Source: a virus. From it: a stretch of 46,538 nucleotides of DNA. How positions within the stretch are numbered: position 1 is the first letter of the stretch; every line of letters starts with the position of its first letter. Both the position numbers and the translations under genes were made by a program. The stretch covers positions 1-46,538 of the IMG/VR virus record IMGVR_UViG_3300044467_000165. One strand, written 5' to 3'. Positions 18,545 to 27,323 of this stretch are shown here, piece after piece. The notes below the pieces were generated by a model. It was not told the DNA's origin. It made no database searches and was given only the letters and a program-made list of their open reading frames with translations.

Positions 18545-20062
18545 TTGATAGATGAATCAGTGCTCCGACGACAACTCGATGAGTTGTCCGAGCACGAACT
18601 GGCCATCGCCTATTGGAAAGCGCGGTGGATGCGGCAAGCCCGCCCGAAGCAAGTGCCCCCTGATGCCGCCCATCCCGATTGGAAAGTCTTTGGTATCTGC
18701 TCCGGCCGAGGATTCGGCAAGACGTTGGCCGGGGCGAACTGGATCGGCCTCGAAGCGGCACAGCATCCGAACTCCTTCAACGCGATTATCGCCCCTACCT
18801 ACCAGGACGCACGCTACACCTGCTTTGAAGGTCCGACCGGGTTGCTCGCGGTCGTGCCACCGATCCTCTACAAGCCCGAAGACTACTCGCGCTCCGTCCC
18901 TTCACTGACGCTATGGAATGGATCGGTCCTGCGCGGATTCGCAGGCGATTCTCCCGACCGTCTGCGCGGTCCACAGCATCACCGCGTCTGGGCCGAAGAA
19001 CTGGCCGCGTGGGCCTACCCCGAAGAGGCGTGGTCCAACATGGTGTTCGGCCTGCGCCTGGGTGCGCGACCGCGAGTGATGTGGACCACGACGCCGCGTC
19101 CGACCGCGTTCATGCGCGAACGGATGGCCCCCGTCTCGGGCACCGTCATCGTCACGGGCGCGATTCACGAGAACGCCGACAACCTGCCCGACTCGATGCT
19201 CCAGGAGATCGAGCAGTATCGCGGCACGCGCATCTGGGAGCAGGAAGCGCTCGGGCGCCTGATCGATCCCGAAGAAGGCGGCATCGTGAAGCGCTCGCAA
19301 TGGAATATCTGGCCGAAGGACAAGCTGCTGCCGCAGTTCCTGTGCATCGTGATGTCGCTCGATACGGCCTTCACGGAAGACACCGTAGATAAGAAGACGC
19401 GCGATGCGGACTTCACCGCCTGCAGCGTGTGGGGAGTCTTCGAGCAGGGCGGCGCGGAAATCGTCCGTCACGGCTCGGTCGTGAAACCATCGCCCATCCG
19501 CCACGTGATGTTGCTCGATGCATGGCAGGACCGGCTGGGCTTCCCCGATCTTGTGGCGCGTGTGCGTCAAGAATCCACCGGGCGGTACGGTCAATCTGAG
19601 GAAATGGCGGAGCCATATGTGCATCTGCCGAAGAAGGCCGCGCCTCGCGGTGGACACGGCATCGACATGATCGTGATCGAGGACAAGGGCTCGGGCATCA
19701 GCTTGCGCCAAGCCCTCGCGCGTGAGGGGTTGCTCTGCCATGCATACAACCCAGGACGTGCAGACAAGCTCGCGCGCCTGCATTTGGTGAGCCCGTTGTT
19801 TGCTTTCGGCCGCGTCTGGGCCGTTGAAAGTGACTTGAGTCCCGGCCGCCCGAAGCGTTGGGCTGATCCACTCATTACACAGGTGTGCTCGTACTCCGGC
19901 CAGGGAACGATTGCACACGATGACTTGCTGGACTCCACGACCGCCGCACTACGTGTGCTGAAGGATCAATGGATTCCTGCGTTCGCTCCCCCGATCCAGC
20001 GCAATGAAGACGATGTGATTCGTCGTAAGCCTGGGCCGGTCATCAACCCCTACGCCGTTTAG
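18545..20062 (+). CDS. terL: terminase large subunit
   Basis: 505 residues; the packaging motor ATPase and nuclease that cuts and translocates DNA into the prohead. Seen: Walker A SGRGFGKT (53-60), Walker B VWAEE (148-152), coupling motif TTTPRP (181-186), and RuvC-like nuclease acids SLDTAF (D273), VIEDKGSG (D380) and HDDLLD (459-463). Full length for the family. TTG start at 18545 has no good SD; GTG 18560 is an alternative. First gene of the rightward structural operon; ends TAG, 9 nt before the portal start. Confidence 0.95.
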   Translation: MIDESVLRRQLDELSEHELAIAYWKARWMRQARPKQVPPDAAHPDWKVFGICSGRGFGKTLAGANWIGLEAAQHPNSFNAIIAPTYQDARYTCFEGPTGLLAVVPPILYKPEDYSRSVPSLTLWNGSVLRGFAGDSPDRLRGPQHHRVWAEELAAWAYPEEAWSNMVFGLRLGARPRVMWTTTPRPTAFMRERMAPVSGTVIVTGAIHENADNLPDSMLQEIEQYRGTRIWEQEALGRLIDPEEGGIVKRSQWNIWPKDKLLPQFLCIVMSLDTAFTEDTVDKKTRDADFTACSVWGVFEQGGAEIVRHGSVVKPSPIRHVMLLDAWQDRLGFPDLVARVRQESTGRYGQSEEMAEPYVHLPKKAAPRGGHGIDMIVIEDKGSGISLRQALAREGLLCHAYNPGRADKLARLHLVSPLFAFGRVWAVESDLSPGRPKRWADPLITQVCSYSGQGTIAHDDLLDSTTAALRVLKDQWIPAFAPPIQRNEDDVIRRKPGPVINPYAV

Positions 20063-20071
20063 AGAAACCCT

Positions 20072-22633
20072 ATGGCTGATGAAACTATGGGTGCGTCCCC
20101 CGACGCGCCGACGATGCCGGCTGCCCGTGAAGAACCTGTCGATACTGATGATGGTGGCGCCATTGTCACGATGGCGCAGGGACGGGAGGTTGAAGAAGAG
20201 GAAGAGTTCTATCGCAACATCGCTGATGACCTCGACCAGAATGAGCTTGATGCGTTGTGTGTCGAGCTGCTGCAGAAGATCGACTACGACAAAGAATCCC
20301 GCAAGAAGCGTGATAAGCAATATGAAGAAGGGCTGAAGCGCACGGGACTCGGGGACGACGCTCCCGGAGGCGCAGGCTTTCAGGGCGCCTCGAAGGTGGT
20401 GCATCCCATGCTCACCGAGGCATGCGTGGACTTCTCCTCCCGCGCGATCCGTGAACTGTTTCCCGCCGAAGGCCCGGCGCGCGATTACATTCCCGGTGAA
20501 CCGACCAAAGCGCGCGTTCTCAAGGCCAAACGCAAAACCAAATACCTCAATTGGCAGTGCAAAGTGCAGATGCAGGAGTTCCGCTCGGAACTGGAGCAGC
20601 TCCTGACGCAAACGCCACTGGCGGGTGTTGGCTACATGCGCATCGTGTATGACGCGCAGAAGAAACGTCCGGTCCCGAGCTTCGTGCCCGTCGATGACGT
20701 GTATCTGCCATACGCGGCGAGCAGCTTCTATACGGCTGAACGTACGACATATGTTGAATACATCACGGAATACGAATACGAGAAGCGTATCGCGGAAGGA
20801 ATGTATCGCGATATCGATGTAACCCCTCCCGGTACGCCTCCGGAGATTACCAAAGCGGAGAAGGCCAACCAGAAGATCGAGGGCAAACAGGAAGAGGTCT
20901 ACAACACCGATGGTCTGCGCACCATGTATGAGGTGATGGCGCACGCCGAACTGGAGGAAGACGAAGACCTAGTGCCGTATCGCATCTCCATTGATCCCAA
21001 CGGCAAGAAGATCACCGCCGTAGTACGCAACTGGGAACAGACGGACGATACGCAGCAACCGATGTTCTGGATGAGCGAGTGGCCCTTCGTTCCGTGGCGC
21101 GGGGCGTATCCGATTGGGCTCACGCACATGATTGGCTCACTCTCGGGAGCCGCCACCGGCAGTTTGCGGGCACTCCTCGATGCGGCCCACATCAGCAACA
21201 TCCCAACGCTGCTCAAGCTAAAGGGGACGAACTTCAGTGGGCAGTCACTGGAGCTGAATGTCACGCAGGTGACCGAGATCGAAGGCGGTATCGCGACTGA
21301 CGACGTGCGAAAATTGTTGATGCCGCTCCCCTTCAATCCGCCATCGGCGACCCTGTTCTCATTGCTCGGCTTCCTTGTTGATGCCGGCAAGGGCGTCATC
21401 CAAACCACCTTCGAGAAGTTCTCCGACAACGCCTCGGCGAACATGCCTGTGGGCACGACGCTCGCCATGATCGAGCAGGGCATGACGGTGTTCAGCGCGA
21501 TCCATGCGCGCCTACACGACGCGATGGCGCGCACGCTCGGCATTCTCCACCGCATCAACCGGATGTATCTCACGGACGATGCCGTACGGGATGAGACCGG
21601 CGAACTGATGGTGAAGCGCTCGGACTTCGAGGGGCCCCTCGATGTCATTCCGGTCAGCGACCCGGAAATCTTCTCCGACATCCAGCGCTTCGCCCAGATG
21701 CAGGTTGTGGCCCAGCGCGCGCAGATGAATCCGCTGTATGACCAGCGCAAAGTTGAGCTGATGATTCTGCAGCAGACGCGCATCCCGGAGGCGGAGAATC
21801 TGCTCGTGCCTGCGCCGACCGCAGAGCCGATGAATGCGGTGAACGAAAATTTGGCAATGACCTTCGGGCGTCCCGTGGCGGCATTCCCCGATCAGGATCA
21901 CCTGGCGCATATTCAGGTCTTGCTCGACTACATGACATCGCCTGTCTTCGGGCAGCTCCCCATCATTGCACCCTCGTATCTGCCGGCCGCACTTCAACAT
22001 CTCACCGAGCACGTGGGCCTGTGGTACGTGAATCACGTGTACGAGTCCCTCTCCGCCGAATTGCGCCAGGACCTCGGCAATCTCATGAAGTTCCGCGATC
22101 CGGAAACACGCAAACAACTGGATGCAACGCTGGCCGCTGCATCGAGCGAGACGGTGGCGGCGGCACAAAAGACATTCTCTTCCCTGCCGGCGGTGATTCA
22201 GCGCGCGCAGCAGATGCTGCAGGCCTTCGGCCCGAGCATCCCTCCCGATCCCAAGGCGGCGGCCACCATCGCGGCGAAGCAGATGGATCAACAGACGGCA
22301 CGCGAGAAGATTCAGGCGCGCACGAACGAAGTGCAGCTGACCCTCGCCGCAGACGCTCAGCGTGATGCTCAGCGCTCACAAGGGGATGCACAGCGGGATG
22401 CCATGAAGCAGCAGCAGGAGGATCGGCGCACGCAAATGATCCAGCAGCAGTTGACGATGCGCGAAGCATCCCAACAGGAGAACGAGACAGAGCGGCAGGA
22501 TTCGGAGATGGCAGCACGTGAACGCATGAACACGGCCGACAATGTCACCGCACTCACCATCGCCGAAGCCGAAACGCTCGCGGACAATAAAGCCGCCGTG
22601 GAAACCGGCACCGGACTAAACCCGAATCCCTAA
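20072..22633 (+). CDS. portal protein (large podovirus type)
   Basis: 853 residues. Position directly after the large terminase and sequence (VVHPMLTEACVDFSSRAIRELFP, later PLARPPSD-like acidic segments, central PFNPPSATLFSLLGFLVDAG) indicate the dodecameric portal at the DNA-packaging vertex. The acidic N-terminus (EVEEEEEF) and the Gln/Arg-rich coiled-coil C-terminus with DAQRDAQR repeats are typical of long portals that reach into the capsid. Length suggests a podovirus with a barrel-like extension. Confidence 0.85.
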   Translation: MADETMGASPDAPTMPAAREEPVDTDDGGAIVTMAQGREVEEEEEFYRNIADDLDQNELDALCVELLQKIDYDKESRKKRDKQYEEGLKRTGLGDDAPGGAGFQGASKVVHPMLTEACVDFSSRAIRELFPAEGPARDYIPGEPTKARVLKAKRKTKYLNWQCKVQMQEFRSELEQLLTQTPLAGVGYMRIVYDAQKKRPVPSFVPVDDVYLPYAASSFYTAERTTYVEYITEYEYEKRIAEGMYRDIDVTPPGTPPEITKAEKANQKIEGKQEEVYNTDGLRTMYEVMAHAELEEDEDLVPYRISIDPNGKKITAVVRNWEQTDDTQQPMFWMSEWPFVPWRGAYPIGLTHMIGSLSGAATGSLRALLDAAHISNIPTLLKLKGTNFSGQSLELNVTQVTEIEGGIATDDVRKLLMPLPFNPPSATLFSLLGFLVDAGKGVIQTTFEKFSDNASANMPVGTTLAMIEQGMTVFSAIHARLHDAMARTLGILHRINRMYLTDDAVRDETGELMVKRSDFEGPLDVIPVSDPEIFSDIQRFAQMQVVAQRAQMNPLYDQRKVELMILQQTRIPEAENLLVPAPTAEPMNAVNENLAMTFGRPVAAFPDQDHLAHIQVLLDYMTSPVFGQLPIIAPSYLPAALQHLTEHVGLWYVNHVYESLSAELRQDLGNLMKFRDPETRKQLDATLAAASSETVAAAQKTFSSLPAVIQRAQQMLQAFGPSIPPDPKAAATIAAKQMDQQTAREKIQARTNEVQLTLAADAQRDAQRSQGDAQRDAMKQQQEDRRTQMIQQQLTMREASQQENETERQDSEMAARERMNTADNVTALTIAEAETLADNKAAVETGTGLNPNP

Positions 22634-22648
22634 TGACAGAGGTGAACT

Positions 22649-23062
22649 ATGAGGCTCCCTGACTTCTGGACCCGCAACGCGTGGCGCATCATCGTCTTTG
22701 CGCTCATCGTGCTCGTGGCGATCATCAGCATCCAAATCGCGCACGCAGCGGGCACATCCGCCACTCTCACGTGGACACACGCAACGAGCAACACGGACGG
22801 CTCGACGCTGGCGCTCACTGAGATCAAGGAGACGCTCATCGTCTGGCGTCGCCCTGGCAATAGCACCATTACAGGCTCGGTGCGTGTCACGGCGCCCGCT
22901 ACTACCATCATTGTGCCGGGATTGGTCTGCGGTAACTTCAACTTCACCGGCGTCACCATTGTGAAGACGAATGATGTGCAGTCCGCCGAGACAGCCCCAG
23001 TGCTCTACGCCACGGGAGTACAGTGCCTGCCAAACCCTCCGAGCGGCCTGGGGGCAAGCTGA
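22649..23062 (+). CDS. membrane-anchored Ig/FnIII-like protein, 137 aa
   Basis: Leader AGAGGTGAACT. One N-terminal transmembrane or signal-anchor helix (AWRIIVFALIVLVAIISIQIA), then a beta-sandwich-like domain (SATLTWTHATSNTDGSTLAL...) reminiscent of fibronectin type III modules in phage proteins. Could be a virion decoration or an envelope protein. Function not established. Confidence 0.65.
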   Translation: MRLPDFWTRNAWRIIVFALIVLVAIISIQIAHAAGTSATLTWTHATSNTDGSTLALTEIKETLIVWRRPGNSTITGSVRVTAPATTIIVPGLVCGNFNFTGVTIVKTNDVQSAETAPVLYATGVQCLPNPPSGLGAS

Positions 23063-23115
23063 CCCTCTGGGCCATCATCGCAGCAATACTCATCGCACTC
23101 GGCTTTTCACTTTGA
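23023..23115 (+). CDS. tiny membrane protein, 30 aa
   Basis: GTG at 23023 within the end of the previous gene. Reads VPAKPSERPGGKLTLW, then AIIAAILIALGFSL: one transmembrane helix at the C-terminus. No clear SD. Plausible but small. Confidence 0.4.
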   Translation: MPAKPSERPGGKLTLWAIIAAILIALGFSL

Positions 23116-23125
23116 GGATATTTCT

Positions 23126-23281
23126 ATGGAACCGCTTCGACAGCACTACATGGTCGCCACCGGAAAGGGCGTGCAGCCCGCCCCTGATCCAAATCCGAAA
23201 CCGAACTTCATCAAGCCCTCCGAGGCCGGTACGGCAAAGGACGCCCATCCGAATCCCATGATGATGAAGAAGGGCCGCTGA
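23126..23281 (+). CDS. hypothetical Pro/Lys-rich protein, 51 aa
   Basis: MEPLRQHYMV with GAGGA upstream. Repeated Asn-Pro pairs (PDPNPKPNF, HPNPMMMKKG). Likely disordered; small structural-operon protein of unknown role. Confidence 0.55.
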   Translation: MEPLRQHYMVATGKGVQPAPDPNPKPNFIKPSEAGTAKDAHPNPMMMKKGR

Positions 23282-23296
23282 GCCAGGATTCGCACC

Positions 23297-23393
23297 CCCA
23301 GTGAGTCCACACATCAGTCGGGGCTCGGCACTGATAAAGCCGACACGCCTGCTCACTAGAGGTGGGTCACGGACCTCCGGACCCCTCACTGGG
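23297..23393 (+). ncRNA. candidate structured intergenic RNA
   Basis: CCCAGTGAG (23297-23305) pairs with CTCACTGGG (23385-23393), enclosing an ATCAGT/ACTGAT hairpin and a GGGTC/GACCC hairpin. It occupies most of the 128-nt gap between the 51-aa gene and the GTG at 23410. Could regulate downstream translation or be a processing site. Confidence 0.4.
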
Positions 23394-23409
23394 TGTTGCG
23401 AACATTGAC

Positions 23410-23637
23410 GTGTTGAAACGTTCACACGTAACTTCTGTTATTGAACGTGCGATAGATGAGTTGCTGAAGCACGAACTCGAAATAGCGCGGGACAGCCTTG
23501 CGAGGCCGTCCGATAAAAGTGAGTTCGGCTACGGCCACGTCTGCGGAATGTTCCAGGCCCTTCAATTGGCCCGGTCAATCCTTGAGCACTGCCTCAACGA
23601 AGGTGATCCCGTCCGGGAACGCCGCGAAGAGAGCTGA
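23410..23637 (+). CDS. small phage protein, 75 aa
   Basis: GTG start at 23410. Helical, with EFGYGHVCGMFQALQLARSI resembling small proteins found near portal genes in other phages (E-YGR..G...GL..A). A longer frame from 23362 would read into the structured leader. Function unknown. Confidence 0.6.
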   Translation: MLKRSHVTSVIERAIDELLKHELEIARDSLARPSDKSEFGYGHVCGMFQALQLARSILEHCLNEGDPVRERREES

Positions 23638-23744
23638 CCCCTAGCCCCTGTTTTGCGTGCGGCCGTCCCGTATGCCTTCGCTTGCGGAGGGCACGCGCAC
23701 ACGCATGGCAGGCGTTTGGACGCTTTGCGGATGTGTGCCTGTGA
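23634..23744 (+). CDS. possible Cys-knuckle peptide with CTG start, 36 aa
   Basis: Between the 75-aa gene and the GroES-like gene a frame reads CFACGRPVCLRLRRARAHAW, then FGRFADVCL, and stops 2 nt before ATG 23747. The first in-frame candidate start is CTG 23634, overlapping the previous stop (CTGA). Metal-binding look and tight fit are in favour; the non-standard start is against. Confidence 0.35.
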   Translation: MTPSPCFACGRPVCLRLRRARAHAWQAFGRFADVCL

Positions 23745-23746
23745 CC

Positions 23747-24190
23747 ATGACTTCGGCCGCTGTGGTGCGGCCCGCATTCAACTATTCCTCGGCCGATGAG
23801 GCTTTCCCCGACGTAGATCCGGGGCTCATTCCCTATGGCTCGCGCGTGCTCGTGCAGATTCGCCGCGCCAAGACGCGCACGGCCAGCGGCATCTATGTCG
23901 CCCCGATGGCTCGCGCTGTAGAGAGTGATCTCACGCAGATCGCGAAGGTTATCGCGCTCGGCCCGCTTGCCTTCAAGAACCGCGACCAAGGCGTGCAGTG
24001 GGTCGAAGGCGCGTGGTGCCAGGCCGGCGAGTATGTCCGCGTTCCGCAATACGGCGGGGACCGCTGGGGCGTGCCGGTTCCCAATCCAACGAATTCTTCC
24101 GATGAGTACGTGACGTTCGTCGTGTTCGACGACCTGGACCTCATCGGCAAAGTCACGTGCGACCCGCTGTCCGTGGTCGCCTACATCTGA
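23747..24190 (+). CDS. GroES-like co-chaperonin
   Basis: 147 residues. GroES pattern: IPYGSRVLVQIRRAKTRTAS-GIYVAP near residues 27-52 (mobile loop region), IAKVIALGP (about 70), W-EGAWCQAGEYVRVPQYGG, and a final FVVFDDLDLIGKV where GroES has the D-ILG-strand. Longer than bacterial GroES (about 97), like phage co-chaperonins such as gp31. Likely helps host GroEL fold the capsid protein. SD is weak; earlier in-frame starts exist at 23657 and 23705. Confidence 0.75.
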   Translation: MTSAAVVRPAFNYSSADEAFPDVDPGLIPYGSRVLVQIRRAKTRTASGIYVAPMARAVESDLTQIAKVIALGPLAFKNRDQGVQWVEGAWCQAGEYVRVPQYGGDRWGVPVPNPTNSSDEYVTFVVFDDLDLIGKVTCDPLSVVAYI

Positions 24191-24206
24191 ACATCGAGGC
24201 ATTGCC

Positions 24207-25205
24207 GTGGGCGAAGCCGCCAAGAAAGACGACGAAGAGAAATTGATTCCGGTAGGCCCCGGAGCCGAAGGGCTCGAAGCGGAGAAACCGGAGAAAGACG
24301 CCGAGCCGGAAGACAAGCGGCTCGCTGCGCACGACGAAGAGGATGAGCCGGATCAAGAGGCTCAGGGCGGCAAGAAGAAAGAGTCAGCGAGGGAGCGCCG
24401 TGAACGTGCGAAGAAGTCGCGCGAGCGCGAGCGCCTCGAACTGAACTTCTTCATGAAGCGCAATGAGGACCTCGAAAAACGGTTGATGGTGATCGAAGGG
24501 CGCACCGCTCAGACCGAGACGGCCGCCATCGATCAGCGCATCACGAGCGTCCAAGCCCAACTCTCCAACGCGGATCGTGTGCTGGCCGAAGCACTGAAGA
24601 AGCCCAACGGCGGAGGTAGTGAGGAGTTCGTTGAGGCACTGAAGATTCGCGATCAGTTGCGCGATCAGTTCAGCAGCCTGACGGCGACGAAGACGCATCG
24701 GGAGACGGAGGCCGTGCGGCAGAAGCCGGCGGCGGTTTCGCAGGAGCCGAAGCCCGACCCGCGCGTGCTGCGCAACGCCCGTGAATGGGCGGACAAGCAC
24801 GACTGGTTCGACTTCAACGGCAATGACGAAGACAGCGTGATTGTTCGAGTGATCGATGAGGCAGTGGCCGCTGAAGGCTACGACCCCTCCTCGAATGATT
24901 ACTGGGATGAGCTGACGTCGCGCGTGAAGCGTCGGCTTCCCGAGAAGTTCTCCAAAGGAGCGCGTGCGCGCACCGATGAGGATGACGACGTGGATGACGA
25001 GGAGGAGAAGCCTCGACCGAGTTCAGGACCGAAGTTCTCTTCGGGCGGGCGCGAGCGCCCGCTGAAGAAGGGAGAGGTCTACGTATCGGCTGAGCGAAAG
25101 CAGGCGATGAAGGATTACGGCGTATGGGACGACCCCGTTGCCCGCAATCGCATGCTGACGAAGTACGCAAAGTATGACGCGGACGTTTCCGCGTCGAAGT
25201 CTTGA
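24207..25205 (+). CDS. scaffold-type head assembly protein
   Basis: 332 residues from GTG 24207 with GAGG 8 nt upstream. Very charged; a Lys/Glu-rich N-terminus, a long coiled coil (ERRERAKKSRERERLELN ... SVQAQLSNADRVLAEAL), then a folded part with AREWADKHDWFDFNGNDEDS. Composition and position just upstream of the capsid gene indicate scaffolding. Partner: major capsid protein. Confidence 0.75.
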   Translation: MGEAAKKDDEEKLIPVGPGAEGLEAEKPEKDAEPEDKRLAAHDEEDEPDQEAQGGKKKESARERRERAKKSRERERLELNFFMKRNEDLEKRLMVIEGRTAQTETAAIDQRITSVQAQLSNADRVLAEALKKPNGGGSEEFVEALKIRDQLRDQFSSLTATKTHRETEAVRQKPAAVSQEPKPDPRVLRNAREWADKHDWFDFNGNDEDSVIVRVIDEAVAAEGYDPSSNDYWDELTSRVKRRLPEKFSKGARARTDEDDDVDDEEEKPRPSSGPKFSSGGRERPLKKGEVYVSAERKQAMKDYGVWDDPVARNRMLTKYAKYDADVSASKS

Positions 25206-25231
25206 TCGACAGGACAGACCGGAGAAGCGGT

Positions 25232-25795
25232 GTGACCAACCAGCCCCCATTGGTGGATTCGCGTTTGAAACGGACTGCATCGGAGTCTCGTTCTGATCGG
25301 CGCGCGCATGAGCGCAGCCTGAGCGAGAGCCGTGAGCTGTCCGACTCCGAGCGACGCGAAGCCTACCGCAAGGGCTTGTATCAGTCCCATTTGCCGGATT
25401 TGCCGCAAATGAAGGGCTATCACGTGTGCTGGTTGACGACGACCAATCCGAAAGACTCCATCCAGGCGCGCCTGCGGCTCGGCTACGAGCTGATCAAGGC
25501 GAGCGAGATTCCGGGGTTCGACTTCGCCAATGTGAAAACGGGCGAATACGTCGGGTATGTCGGCATCAACGAGATGCTGGCCGCTAAGTTGCCTCTGGCT
25601 CTGTATCAGGACTTCATGACGATCTCTCACCACGAGCAACCGCTTGAGGAAGAGAGCGCCATCGTCGCAGATGTCCTGAAACATCAAGAGGCCACGCATG
25701 GCGCAGTCGGTGGCGTGAAGTTCTTCGATGGCACCTTGCAATTGGGGAAAGGTCCCGTCGCTCCGCATTTTGCCGACGAGTTCGGCGAATCGTGA
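25232..25795 (+). CDS. conserved head-region protein, 187 aa
   Basis: GTG 25232 chosen (GGAG 7 nt upstream); TTG 25202 overlapping the scaffold stop would add 10 residues. Globular domain from about residue 55 (MKGYHVCWLTTTNPKDSIQA...RLGYELIKASEIPG) seen between scaffold and capsid genes in other phages as I recall. Role unknown, probably head assembly. Confidence 0.65.
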   Translation: MTNQPPLVDSRLKRTASESRSDRRAHERSLSESRELSDSERREAYRKGLYQSHLPDLPQMKGYHVCWLTTTNPKDSIQARLRLGYELIKASEIPGFDFANVKTGEYVGYVGINEMLAAKLPLALYQDFMTISHHEQPLEEESAIVADVLKHQEATHGAVGGVKFFDGTLQLGKGPVAPHFADEFGES

Positions 25796-25832
25796 GCGCG
25801 GGAGGACCCATGCCCAATCTTCGGAGCCTTCC

Positions 25833-26390
25833 ATGTCCACGACCTCTGCGCCCTTCGGGCTGAAGCCGGTCTATCACCCCTCGGGCACCGTCATTCCGAT
25901 TTCCGGGACGATCACGACCGGGTACGCCTCAAACATTTTCCAGTATTCGCCCGTCGCATATGTCGCTGACGGAAGCATCGAACTGGCTGCGGCGGCAGCA
26001 CTCGCCATCGGTTCTTTCGCCGGTGTGCAGTACACCGACGTGAACGGCCGGCGTCAGTTCTCCAATAAGTGGCCTGCCTCCACCACCGCTACGGACATCG
26101 TGTGCTGGTTCACCTCGGACCCCGAGACCATCTACGAGATTCAAGGCGCGGGCTCCATCGTGCAGGCGGATATCGGCGAGCAGGCCGATTGGAGCACGAA
26201 CAACACCTCCAGCGGTAACACGACGACGGGTCTGTCGAACGTGACCATCGGGACTCCGGCGGTCACTACGGCGGGCTTGCAAGTCATTGGTATCAGCTTG
26301 GCCCCGGATAACGCCTTCGGCGATGCATTCACGGTTGTCCGCGTGCGCATCAACGAACACCAGAACCAAGCCGCTACGGCTGGCTATTAA
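25833..26390 (+). CDS. putative head decoration/structural protein, 185 aa
   Basis: Begins MSTTSAPFGLKPVYHPSGTV. Ser/Thr/Gly-rich beta protein with DVNGRRQFSNKWPAS and DNAFGDAFTVVRVRINEHQN. This pattern is common in phages directly before the capsid gene and is usually a virion structural or decoration protein. Stop is 12 nt before the capsid start. Confidence 0.7.
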   Translation: MSTTSAPFGLKPVYHPSGTVIPISGTITTGYASNIFQYSPVAYVADGSIELAAAAALAIGSFAGVQYTDVNGRRQFSNKWPASTTATDIVCWFTSDPETIYEIQGAGSIVQADIGEQADWSTNNTSSGNTTTGLSNVTIGTPAVTTAGLQVIGISLAPDNAFGDAFTVVRVRINEHQNQAATAGY

Positions 26391-26402
26391 GGAGAAACCT
26401 AA

Positions 26403-27320
26403 ATGGCCTCGCCTATGCAATCGACTGATTTCCGTTCCATCGTGGAGCCGATCATCTCGGACGCTTTCGATGGCCTCTATGACCAGCGCGCCGATGAATG
26501 GCGCCAGGTGTTCAAAGAGCAGACCAACGTTCCTGCGCGCGCGTACCTGGAGGACGTGACGCTCTACGGCTTCGGGGTTGCCCCGCAGGTGCCGGAAGGC
26601 ACCTCGTTCACCTACGACGCGGGCGGCGTGCTCTACATCACACGCTATGTGTACCTCGTGTACGGTTTGGCATTCGCATTGACCGCCGTTCTTGTTCAGG
26701 ACGGAGATCACATCCAGATCGGCACGACGTACGCGAAGCATCTCGCACAGTCGATGATCGAGACGAAGGAAACCCTCTGCGCCAACATCCTCAATCGTGC
26801 CTTCAATGGTGCGTATCTGGGCGGTGATGGCGTCTCGCTGGTATCCGCCTCGCACCCGATCATCGGGGGCACGGCGAGCAATCAGCTCACGACCCCTGCG
26901 GCTCTTTCACAGACTTCGCTTGAGCAGCTGCTCATCCAGGTGCGGCAAGCCATCGACTCGCGTGGCAAGAAGATTCGCCTGAATCCGATGTCGCTCGTGG
27001 TTTCTCCGAGCAACACGTTCCAGGCGGAAGTGCTCCTGAAGAGCGTGTTGAGAACTGGCGCCGCAAACAACGACATCAATCCGGTGAAGAGCATGGGTCT
27101 GCTGTCCAAGGGACAGGCGAACCTGTCTCGTCTGACTTCCACCACTGCGTGGTGGGTGCAGACGAACGTGGATGATGGCCTGAAGCTCGTGATGCGTCGG
27201 CGCCTGGATCGCACCAGCGAGCCGAGCTTCAACACGGACTCCATGCGCTACAAGTCGAGCGAACGCTATCTGCCTGGTTGGACTGACTGGCGTACCGTTT
27301 TCGGTACGGCGGGGGTGTGA
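26403..27320 (+). CDS. major capsid protein
   Basis: 305 residues, leader AAGGAGAAACCTAA. Sequence pattern (FRSIVEPIISDAFDGLYDQRA ... SASHPIIGGTASNQL ... NPMSLVVSPSNTFQAEVLL) fits the HK97-fold capsid family of phages with Mu gpT-like heads. Position after scaffold and decoration genes supports it. Would form the icosahedral shell. Confidence 0.85.
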   Translation: MASPMQSTDFRSIVEPIISDAFDGLYDQRADEWRQVFKEQTNVPARAYLEDVTLYGFGVAPQVPEGTSFTYDAGGVLYITRYVYLVYGLAFALTAVLVQDGDHIQIGTTYAKHLAQSMIETKETLCANILNRAFNGAYLGGDGVSLVSASHPIIGGTASNQLTTPAALSQTSLEQLLIQVRQAIDSRGKKIRLNPMSLVVSPSNTFQAEVLLKSVLRTGAANNDINPVKSMGLLSKGQANLSRLTSTTAWWVQTNVDDGLKLVMRRRLDRTSEPSFNTDSMRYKSSERYLPGWTDWRTVFGTAGV

Positions 27321-27323
27321 GCT

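Noticed and set aside
18911-19918. Long open frame on the minus strand opposite the large terminase
   Set aside because: High-GC shadow of terL with His/Arg-rich composition; terL has all catalytic motifs.
19949-20944. Long minus-strand frame opposite the portal gene
   Set aside because: Shadow frame; portal on the plus strand fits gene order and composition.
22351-22374. CGCTCAGCG-type pair inside the portal gene as another regulator site
   Set aside because: It encodes a DAQRDAQR peptide repeat; codon repetition explains the DNA repeat better.
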